From NCBI GenBank assembly GCA_025936195.1, contig JAICTW010000099.1, positions 1 through 7,790 on the forward strand: a stretch of 7,790 nucleotides of DNA, given 5' to 3'. The DNA is from Flavisolibacter sp. GTDB lineage: Bacteria > Bacteroidota > Bacteroidia > Chitinophagales > Chitinophagaceae. Below, piece by piece: positions 1-5,417 of this stretch. Position 1 is the first letter of the stretch. Each line of letters opens with the position of its first letter. The notes under the pieces were generated by a model, which searched no databases, was not told the DNA's origin, and was given only the letters and a program-made list of their open reading frames with translations. Position numbers and translations under genes: made by a program.

Positions 1-63
1 AAACCTGAGAGCTTTAATAGACAAAGATCATTGCAGTTCGATCATCTATATTATCGGGAAAGC

Positions 64-861
64 TTAAAACTTTATCTCAAATAACTGCGGCCAGTTCTTC
101 CCAGTAACATAAAATTTCTTTGTGACATGATTGTAAGCAATGCCATTTAAATAGTCAGCATTTGGGTCCATTCTCTTTACACGGTCATTAATATCACTTA
201 AATCGTATTTCGCCACTACATTACCGCTCTTCGGATCAATCTTTACAATATAATTGTACTGCCATTGATTAGCATAAACAAACCCATCCACATATTCCAG
301 TTCATTTACGTTTAGTACAGCACTGCCGTTTTCTGTTACGTTCACCACTTTCAGCAATTTAAACGTGCCGGGTTGATAATAATATAAACTGCTGCTGCCA
401 TTGCTGGCAATAAGATTTGTTCCGTCATTGGTTAATCCCCAGCCTTCGCCTTTAAGCGGTAGTTCTTTCAATTTTCTAAAAGTTTTGGCATCGTAGACAA
501 AGACGACATGTTCCTGGTAAGTCATTTGATAAAGGGTATCGTTTAGTACAGTAATGCCTTCACCAAAATACTTATCCTCGAGTTTTATTTGTTTTAAAAT
601 TTTTCCAGTTGAAGGATCATATTCTAAAAGTTTTGACTTTCCCGGAAGACCTGTACTTTCAAGTAAGTTGTTATTATAAAACTCCAAACCTTCAGTGAAA
701 GAAGAAGTATCATGAGGCAATGTGGCCACAATACTTACTGTGGAAACCGGAATGGTGTTTGCAGTAGTTTCGGTTGTATTATTAGTAGTTGTGTCAGAGT
801 TATTGCAACTGATAAAGAATAAAAATAATAAGCTAAGGAAAAGCCAATGCTGTTTCTTCAT
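64..861 (-). CDS. Glutaminyl-peptide cyclotransferase (glutamine cyclotransferase family), lipoprotein
   Basis: Predicted enzyme that cyclises N-terminal glutamine of exported proteins to pyroglutamate, releasing ammonia. Length is 265 residues. Residues 1-18 form a lipoprotein signal peptide ending in a lipobox-like FIS-C19, followed by a Ser/Thr/Asn-rich linker (about 20-40). It is therefore probably membrane-anchored and faces the periplasm. The rest matches the plant/bacterial-type glutamine cyclotransferase beta-propeller: SFTEGLEF (54-61), YFGEGIT (98-104), GEGWGLTNDG (138-147), NELEYVDGFVYANQW (186-200), LNGIAY (238-243) and TGKNWPQLFEI (253-263). The order and spacing of these blocks are complete, so the gene looks intact. 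One block usually read as SDG(S/T) is SNGS here (153-156). The ATG at 861 is chosen because the signal peptide starts there. The gene diverges from the metalloprotease gene, and no clear intrinsic terminator follows it in the first 63 bases of the window. Family assignment is confident; the physiological substrates are inferred. Confidence 0.93.
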   Translation of the reverse strand: MKKQHWLFLSLLFLFFISCNNSDTTTNNTTETTANTIPVSTVSIVATLPHDTSSFTEGLEFYNNNLLESTGLPGKSKLLEYDPSTGKILKQIKLEDKYFGEGITVLNDTLYQMTYQEHVVFVYDAKTFRKLKELPLKGEGWGLTNDGTNLIASNGSSSLYYYQPGTFKLLKVVNVTENGSAVLNVNELEYVDGFVYANQWQYNYIVKIDPKSGNVVAKYDLSDINDRVKRMDPNADYLNGIAYNHVTKKFYVTGKNWPQLFEIKF

Positions 862-865
862 CGAA

Positions 866-873
866 CAAAAATA
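866..873 (-). promoter_or_regulatory. Possible -7 element (TATTTTTG) for the cyclotransferase gene
   Basis: On the minus strand TATTTTTG matches the Bacteroidota -7 consensus TAnnTTTG exactly. It ends only four bases before the ATG, so transcripts would be leaderless or nearly so. No TTTG -33 element is found at the usual 19-21 base spacing. In AT-rich sequence the match could be chance. Confidence 0.33.
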
Positions 874-918
874 AAGCGGTAAACAATCTGTTTTTGTTAA
901 ACAAATTAGTCCGATTGC

Positions 919-949
919 TTTGTTTTTTTAAAAACGGAAACTATATTTG
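919..949 (+). promoter_or_regulatory. Bacteroidota-type promoter for the metalloprotease gene
   Basis: TTTG at 919-922, a 19-base spacer, and TATATTTG at 942-949 match the sigma-ABfr consensus (TTTG, about 19-21 bases, TAnnTTTG) exactly in both elements and spacing. It points toward the metalloprotease. Initiation a few bases downstream would leave a leader of about 145 nt before the ATG at 1102. This is the best-formed promoter in the window. Confidence 0.7.
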
Positions 950-1101
950 AGCTTCTTCCCAATTCTTATTAAAGATCCCCATTTAAACCGTCCTAGTTTT
1001 CCGATTCCTTAGAATCTCTGATTAAATCCTGTCCCTCTATTCCAATCCGAGAATAAACCTCGCCGTTCCAAACCCTGTGTATTCCTGTAAACCCTGGAAC
1101 T

Positions 1102-2337
1102 ATGAGGACAATTTTGTCAGGTATCTGCCTATTTATTGCTACAATCGCATTTGCACAAAGAGAGTGTGCAAGCTCCACGTACACCGATCAGCTCAAATCA
1201 ATTGATCCTTCATTTGCTGCTAAAACAATCGAGATCGAAAGTTTTGTGCGTAAGCAAAAACTTTTGAAACTGAATAGTGGTGAAGCTCCTGCAATTATTA
1301 AAATTCCCGTGGTGGTTCATGTGCTTTATAAAACAGCCGCTCAAAATATTTCTGATGAACAGATCAAAAGCCAGATTGACGCACTAAACAAAGATTACAG
1401 AAGGAAAAATGCAGATACTGCTAATACACCTTTGCGTTTTAAACCTTTTGCTGCTGATGCGGGAATTGAATTTGCCCTGGCCACAGCGGATCCAAAAGGT
1501 AAACCCACTGCCGGCATCATTCGTAAAACATCGGGTGCCTATCACTGGGGCATGGATGATAAAATTAAATTCTCATCGCAGGGTGGTGATGATGCCTGGG
1601 ACAGCCGCTATTATCTGAATATATGGATAGGCGATCTGGGGACTTTATTAGGTTATTCCAGTATTCCCGGTGCACCTGCGGAAAAAGACGGTGTGGTAAT
1701 CAACTATACGGCGTTCGGCACTATGAATGTTGCCGCTCCTTATGAGTTGGGAAGAACAGCCACACATGAAATAGGTCACTGGCTTGGATTAAAACATATC
1801 TGGGGCGATAGCTATTGTGGCGACGACCTGGTGGACGATACGCCAAAGCAGGGAAATTTTACTTCTGGTTGTCCGGGTACATTCCGCTCAACATGTGACA
1901 ATGGCCAGCTGGGCGATATGTACATGAACTATATGGATTATACCAATGATGCCTGTATGAATTTATTTACTGCAGGACAAAAACAAAGAATGTTGTCCTT
2001 GTTCAATGCCGGCGGCCCAAGAAGTTTGTTGCTTTCCAGTAAAGGATTGAATGCCCCCTGGGTGGCTGCAGATCCTTATGAGGAAACCAATGTTAGTACT
2101 GCTTTTAGATTCTATCCCAATCCAACTAATGGAACAATGGTTTTAAACTTTGACGACCATGCCGACTGGGTGGGTAAAACCATTTCAATTGTTACGATCA
2201 ACGGAGTCCTGGTTTCCAAACTTCAGATCAATTCCAAAACAGAGAAGCTGGACCTTACCCAATTGAAACCGGGAATGTATTTTATTCAGGGTGAGAATGG
2301 CAGTCAAAAACTAAGAGAGAAATTTATCAGGTTATAA
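1102..2337 (+). CDS. Secreted M43-family zinc metalloprotease with T9SS C-terminal sorting domain
   Basis: Predicted extracellular metallopeptidase of the cytophagalysin/ulilysin/pappalysin family (M43), 411 residues. Residues 1-18 form a signal peptide with likely cleavage AFA|Q19. A short pro-region follows and contains Cys22, a candidate cysteine-switch residue. The zinc site is HExxHxxGxxH: His222, Glu223, His226, Gly229 and His232, continuing IWGD. A Met-turn lies in MYMNYMDY (273-280, Met278). Cysteines at 239, 257, 265 and 285 could form disulfides. Residues from about 336 (FRFYPNPTNG) to the terminal FIRL form a type-A T9SS sorting domain, so export through the outer membrane, with removal of this domain, is expected. 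All catalytic residues are present. The ATG is chosen by the signal peptide; an in-frame TAA at 1054-1056 excludes a longer form. Its stop overlaps the stop of the converging oxidoreductase. Substrate is unknown. Confidence 0.95.
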   Translation: MRTILSGICLFIATIAFAQRECASSTYTDQLKSIDPSFAAKTIEIESFVRKQKLLKLNSGEAPAIIKIPVVVHVLYKTAAQNISDEQIKSQIDALNKDYRRKNADTANTPLRFKPFAADAGIEFALATADPKGKPTAGIIRKTSGAYHWGMDDKIKFSSQGGDDAWDSRYYLNIWIGDLGTLLGYSSIPGAPAEKDGVVINYTAFGTMNVAAPYELGRTATHEIGHWLGLKHIWGDSYCGDDLVDDTPKQGNFTSGCPGTFRSTCDNGQLGDMYMNYMDYTNDACMNLFTAGQKQRMLSLFNAGGPRSLLLSSKGLNAPWVAADPYEETNVSTAFRFYPNPTNGTMVLNFDDHADWVGKTISIVTINGVLVSKLQINSKTEKLDLTQLKPGMYFIQGENGSQKLREKFIRL

Positions 2338-3474
2338 TTTATTCAACATCATTTCAGAAACCTGTTGCGCTACCACAGGCGCCAATGCAACACCCATTCC
2401 ACCCATGCGGATGCAGCAAAATACATCCGGCTGAACTTCTTTGACAATGGGCATTTTTTCGCTGCCCATTGCCATAACACCAGCCCAGCGTTGTTCAATG
2501 CTGTATTGTCCTTTGAAGCCGGGAAGAATGACTTCGTGCAGATAATTTTCCAGATGCGATTGAATAAGATCCGAAGTGTTCATGTCTGTTGTTCGTTCCT
2601 CTTCAAAAGCTTTGTTCCTTGCACCGCCCAATAAAACTTTGTTACCAAGATTGCGGAAATAATAAAATCCTTCATCGGAATGAAAGGTTCCTTTCCAGGG
2701 AAGATTTTCAATAGGGGAGGTGAGAAGGATTTGTCCGCGTGCAGGAACAATATCTTCTTCCGGCAAAAGATTGTGGGCAAAGGCATTGGTGCAAATGAGA
2801 AGTTGACTGGTTGAAAGATCAGGAGGCTGAGAGGTTTTCAGAACAATTTTTTCTCCTTCTTTTTCAAATGATTTTACTTCTGTTTGCGTGAAAACCTGAA
2901 CACCCATTCCCTGTACTTTACTCAGTAATGCCTTTACCAGTTTTCCTGAATGCAGATAACCTTCCAAATTATTTTTCACCAGATGCTTTGTATTGCCAAA
3001 GCCAAAGGATTGAATTTCTTCATCAACCAGTTTATAGGTTTTCTTCTTTTGGGTGATTGGTTTGAAAATAGAGTTGATGTATCCAATATTTTCCTGCAAT
3101 TGCTCAGAAGAAATTTTACCTGAAGGATCATAAAGCTCATAACCGCCACACAATTCAAAGTCAATGCTATTCTTACCAAAATATTTTTGGATCCTTTGCA
3201 ATCCTTTGTAACGCATCTCAACCAATTGCAGCATTATATCGGTGCCCATGGAATGAGCATCATACACCACTTCACTGAGGCTTCCGAAACAGGCAAAACC
3301 AGCATTGCGGGTGCTGGCGCCGGTTGGAATAAAGCCACTGTCAACAATAGTGATCTTCAGTTCCGGATTTTTCTTTTTTAAATAAAAGGCTGACCATAAT
3401 CCAACAAAGCCACTGCCGGCGATAATAACATCCTGCGGAGCAAAAAACGTTTCCTTTTCCCAGATACTGATCAT
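2332..3474 (-). CDS. FAD-dependent oxidoreductase, DAO family (glycine oxidase / PuuB-like)
   Basis: Predicted cytoplasmic flavoenzyme that oxidises an amino acid or amine; substrate not determinable here. Length is 380 residues, normal for the D-amino-acid oxidase (DAO) fold. The FAD-binding Rossmann motif is VIIAGSGFVG (16-25, GxGxxG), with an acidic residue ending the second strand (Asp45, ITIVDSG). GASTRNAGF (52-60) matches the (G)ASxRNxG block of PuuB and related oxidases near the isoalloxazine ring. The C-terminal part has RWAGVMAMGSEKMPIV (329-344) and GGMGVALAP (358-366), the usual second flavin contact. There is no signal peptide. The ATG at 3474 leaves a 15-residue N-terminal extension before the first strand. 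No gene of an obvious catabolic pathway lies beside it. Sarcosine oxidase-like, glycine oxidase-like and gamma-glutamylputrescine oxidase-like activities all remain possible. Confidence 0.88.
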   Translation of the reverse strand: MISIWEKETFFAPQDVIIAGSGFVGLWSAFYLKKKNPELKITIVDSGFIPTGASTRNAGFACFGSLSEVVYDAHSMGTDIMLQLVEMRYKGLQRIQKYFGKNSIDFELCGGYELYDPSGKISSEQLQENIGYINSIFKPITQKKKTYKLVDEEIQSFGFGNTKHLVKNNLEGYLHSGKLVKALLSKVQGMGVQVFTQTEVKSFEKEGEKIVLKTSQPPDLSTSQLLICTNAFAHNLLPEEDIVPARGQILLTSPIENLPWKGTFHSDEGFYYFRNLGNKVLLGGARNKAFEEERTTDMNTSDLIQSHLENYLHEVILPGFKGQYSIEQRWAGVMAMGSEKMPIVKEVQPDVFCCIRMGGMGVALAPVVAQQVSEMMLNKL

Positions 3475-3623
3475 GATAGCGAATTTAAGGAAGGAATTAC
3501 ACGAGTGGTTACTAAGCGTTTCTACTTTTCTTTCAGTAATTTGTGCAATTCGTATAAAAAAATCATGTTATTAACTCGGTATTAAGTTACTACTGATTAT
3601 TTTCACTGGTATAAAACCGAACT

Positions 3624-4364
3624 ATGAAAAAACTTTTTTCTTTCGCTGTTGTTTCCTTAACACTCACGATAGCTTCCCAGGCGCAGTTCAAAAATATTTT
3701 GAAGAAAGATTCTTCAGGCAAAAGAGGAATTGATCAGATCATTAAAGTTCCATCCAAACAAAGTTTGAGCAATGATGAAATTGTAAGCGGATTAAAAGAA
3801 GCTTTGAATGTAGGAGCCAACAATGCTTCTCAAAAGCTTTCTGCTGCTGATGGATTTTTTAAAGATGCTGCTATTAAAATACTGATGCCCGAAGAAGCGA
3901 AAAAAGCAGAAAAGAAATTGCGCAGCATGGGCATGGGCAAACTGGTTGATGATGCTATTTTATCTATGAACCGTGCAGCCGAAGATGCTTCAAAAAGCGC
4001 GGCGCCCATTTTTGTGAATGCTGTAAAGCAAATGAGCATTCAGGATGCAGTGGGTATTTTACGAGGAAACAATTTTGCAGCCACGAATTATTTGAAAGAC
4101 AAAACTACCGCTTCGCTAACAGAAGCCTTTCGTCCGGTAATTGAAGCTTCACTGAAAAAAGTAGATGCTACAAAGTACTGGCACACTGTGTTTACAACCT
4201 ATAACAAGTTCAGCGCTGATAAAATTAACCCCGATCTTTCCGCGTATGTAACCGAAAAAGCATTGGCAGGAATTTTTTATCAGGTAGGTTTGGAAGAGCA
4301 AAAAATCAGAAAAGATCCTATGGCAAGAACAACGGATATTTTGAAGAAGGTGTTTGCGAATTAA
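3624..4364 (+). CDS. DUF4197 domain-containing exported protein
   Basis: Protein of 246 residues with a signal peptide (1-20, likely cleavage SQA|Q21), so probably periplasmic or envelope-associated. The mature part resembles DUF4197 over its length: LSNDEIVSGLKEALNVGANN near the start, then a mostly helical body with MPEEAKKAEKKLRSMGMG, repeated small-residue helices (DDAILSMNRAAEDASKSAAPIF) and the closing segment LAGIFYQVGLEEQKIRKDP. No catalytic motif can be seen, and the domain has no established function that I know of. The start follows from the signal peptide. The gene is divergent from the oxidoreductase (149-bp spacer) and ends just before a strong hairpin terminator, so it is probably monocistronic. 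DUF4197 assignment is from recall of the family pattern. Confidence 0.88.
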   Translation: MKKLFSFAVVSLTLTIASQAQFKNILKKDSSGKRGIDQIIKVPSKQSLSNDEIVSGLKEALNVGANNASQKLSAADGFFKDAAIKILMPEEAKKAEKKLRSMGMGKLVDDAILSMNRAAEDASKSAAPIFVNAVKQMSIQDAVGILRGNNFAATNYLKDKTTASLTEAFRPVIEASLKKVDATKYWHTVFTTYNKFSADKINPDLSAYVTEKALAGIFYQVGLEEQKIRKDPMARTTDILKKVFAN

Positions 4365-4382
4365 ACTAAGAGATTAAAAAGG

Positions 4383-4429
4383 AAAAGAGATAAAGAGAAT
4401 GTCTGTACAAAACTCTTTATCTCTTTTTT
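4383..4429 (+). terminator. Intrinsic terminator after the DUF4197 gene, possibly bidirectional
   Basis: A perfect 15-bp stem (AAAAGAGATAAAGAG at 4383-4397 with CTCTTTATCTCTTTT at 4413-4427) encloses a 15-nt loop. The right arm merges into a run of six T at 4424-4429 followed by ATTTT. It begins 18 bases after the DUF4197 stop. Read on the minus strand the same hairpin is followed by CCTTTTT, so it could also serve the converging barrel gene. The stem is AU-rich, weaker than a GC-rich terminator of the same length. Confidence 0.8.
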
Positions 4430-4435
4430 ATTTTG

Positions 4436-4473
4436 AGGAGCTTAAAAATTTGAGACGCTTTCTTTTAGCTCCT
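4436..4473 (-). other. Hairpin just downstream of the barrel gene stop
   Basis: AGGAGCT (4436-4442) pairs with AGCTCCT (4467-4473). After a one-base bulge (T4443), AAAA (4444-4447) pairs with TTTT (4463-4466), giving an 11-bp bulged stem. It starts three bases after the stop of the minus-strand gene. No T-run follows on that strand, so it looks more like a 3'-end protective or upstream terminator element than a terminator by itself. Confidence 0.5.
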
Positions 4474-4476
4474 AGC

Positions 4477-5202
4477 TCAAAATGCAACACCAACAGAAAC
4501 TCCAATTCTATATCCCGGTAAAGCTCCCTTAAAATCGGCAACTACTGTCTTATTGTTTTGATCAACCATAATGTTCATTTTGTTTCGTACGAAGGGAAAT
4601 TTATCAACAAAATCACGGATGTCCTGTTCGGCTTCATTGGCTTGTCCGTAAGTCCATGGGAGCGTGCTGGAAACTTCCACTGCTTTGAAATTGTTTCTTG
4701 ACGAATTGATCTCAGGCCCTAAAAAGAAAAAGTCAATCACAAATTTATTGTGAATCAAAAACTGGTAACCCAGTTCAGCACCCACTCCCAAACCATTGTA
4801 ATCGTTGGTAAAATTCATGGTTACCTTATCCCCTGTTAATTCCGCATTACCAACGCCTTCACTGGTATGATGAACATATTTAAAATACGGTTCGAAATAC
4901 AAACCTTTCATGTGTTTCTTTGACAAATAGGTTCTGTATCCGGCAAGGAAGTTCATTGCCTTCATTGAAAAATCGGCATCCTTATCATCGAACTGAAAGG
5001 TTTGGCGCTTGCTGAAAGGAATCCCGATTTTAGCGGTAAGAGAATTCTTGCCAAAGTTATATTCGGCTTGCAAGCCAATGTTGCCAAAAACAATTCCTGT
5101 AGGCACCCATCTGAAACTGATGTTGGGATGAAGGGAATTGGATTGCGCCGATGCAGAATACGAAAGGACCAGAATGAGGAAACAGAGATAGATTTTTTTC
5201 AT
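4477..5202 (-). CDS. Predicted outer-membrane beta-barrel protein (possibly DUF3575-like)
   Basis: Protein of 241 residues. Residues 1-19 are a signal peptide with likely cleavage ASA|Q20. The mature protein has alternating hydrophobic/polar strands with aromatic girdle residues: ISFRWVPTGIVFGNIGLQAEYNF, AMNFLAGYRTYL, GLYFEPYFKYVHH, GVGAELGYQFLI and YRIGVSVGVAF. It ends in Phe, as expected for a substrate of the outer-membrane barrel assembly (BAM) machinery. About eight strands fit a small barrel. A charged stretch at roughly 185-225 (QANEAEQDIRDFVDKF onward) is probably a long loop. I chose the ATG at 5202 over the upstream ATG at 5253 because the signal peptide starts there; the extra 17 residues would spoil it. 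Function is unknown, and the DUF3575 label is tentative. It converges with the DUF4197 gene and lies downstream of lpdA, but a terminator separates it from lpdA. Confidence 0.82.
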   Translation of the reverse strand: MKKIYLCFLILVLSYSASAQSNSLHPNISFRWVPTGIVFGNIGLQAEYNFGKNSLTAKIGIPFSKRQTFQFDDKDADFSMKAMNFLAGYRTYLSKKHMKGLYFEPYFKYVHHTSEGVGNAELTGDKVTMNFTNDYNGLGVGAELGYQFLIHNKFVIDFFFLGPEINSSRNNFKAVEVSSTLPWTYGQANEAEQDIRDFVDKFPFVRNKMNIMVDQNNKTVVADFKGALPGYRIGVSVGVAF

Positions 5203-5224
5203 GGTGTAGCGCAGGGTTGTAAAT

Positions 5225-5236
5225 CTCTTATAAGAG
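5225..5236. repeat. 12-bp perfect palindrome upstream of the barrel gene
   Basis: CTCTTATAAGAG is its own reverse complement and lies 22 bases before the chosen ATG at 5202, within the expected leader or promoter of the minus-strand barrel gene. It could be an operator site or a small hairpin; chance is also possible in AT-rich sequence. Confidence 0.4.
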
Positions 5237-5260
5237 CAAAAAAACCAGACCAATGCTGCT

Positions 5261-5295
5261 TAATAAAAAAGGCTGCAAAGAAACTTGCAACCTTT
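5261..5295 (-). terminator. Intrinsic terminator between lpdA and the barrel gene
   Basis: On the minus strand AAAGGTTGCAA (5295-5285) pairs with TTGCAGCCTTT (5278-5268) as an 11-bp stem with one G-U pair and a six-base loop, running into TTTTTT at 5270-5265. This is a classic Rho-independent terminator. It lies 122 bases past the lpdA stop and about 60 bases before the barrel gene start, so it ends the lpdA transcript or attenuates transcription into the barrel gene. Confidence 0.8.
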
Positions 5296-5346
5296 CGTTT
5301 AAATATCGGGTCATTATCGGCAAGTTGAAACAACTATTTTGATACA

Positions 5347-5379
5347 TTCACGCTGAGAACGCAGGGACAACAGAGAAGC
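5347..5379 (-). repeat. Degenerate CTCTG/CTGCGTT-type intergenic repeat
   Basis: Read on the minus strand, this stretch holds GCTTCTCTGTTGTCCC then TGCGTTCTCAGCGTGAA, three loosely repeated CTCTG/CTGCG/CTCAGCG units. It looks like the short CTCTGCGTTCTCTGCGTGAA-type repeats seen between genes in many bacterial genomes (from memory, not searched). It lies in the 3' region of lpdA, before the terminator. Confidence 0.35.
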
Positions 5380-5417
5380 TTTTGCTGCTATTTATCCTGC
5401 CTCAACTAAATATCAGT

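Noticed and set aside
10..64. AGCTTT (10-15) and AAAGCT (59-64) as a terminator after the cyclotransferase gene
   Set aside because: Only six base pairs with a 43-base loop and no T-run on the minus strand.
902..928. AAACAAA / TTTGTTT inverted repeat in the divergent spacer as a terminator
   Set aside because: It lies between two divergent starts and overlaps the -33 element of the protease promoter; the AT-rich stem is weak.
993..1184. 63-codon minus-strand open frame over the protease leader
   Set aside because: It is antisense to the protease leader and signal peptide and short; no promoter or family match seen.
3480..3487. TAAATTCG on the minus strand as a -7 element for the oxidoreductase gene
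   Set aside because: One mismatch to TAnnTTTG, no -33 partner, and only five bases from the start codon; not strong enough to annotate.
1095..3630. Identical GAACTATG at the starts of the protease (1097-1104) and DUF4197 (3619-3626) genes
   Set aside because: An 8-base match including the ATG is too short to claim a shared signal, and it does not resemble a ribosome binding site.
5203..5253. Upstream ATG (5253) extending the barrel protein by 17 residues
   Set aside because: The added residues precede a perfect MKK-type signal peptide and would disrupt export; the ATG at 5202 is preferred.
5002..5328. 108-codon plus-strand open frame
   Set aside because: It is antisense to the barrel gene's signal-peptide region and to the terminator, with no protein-like features.
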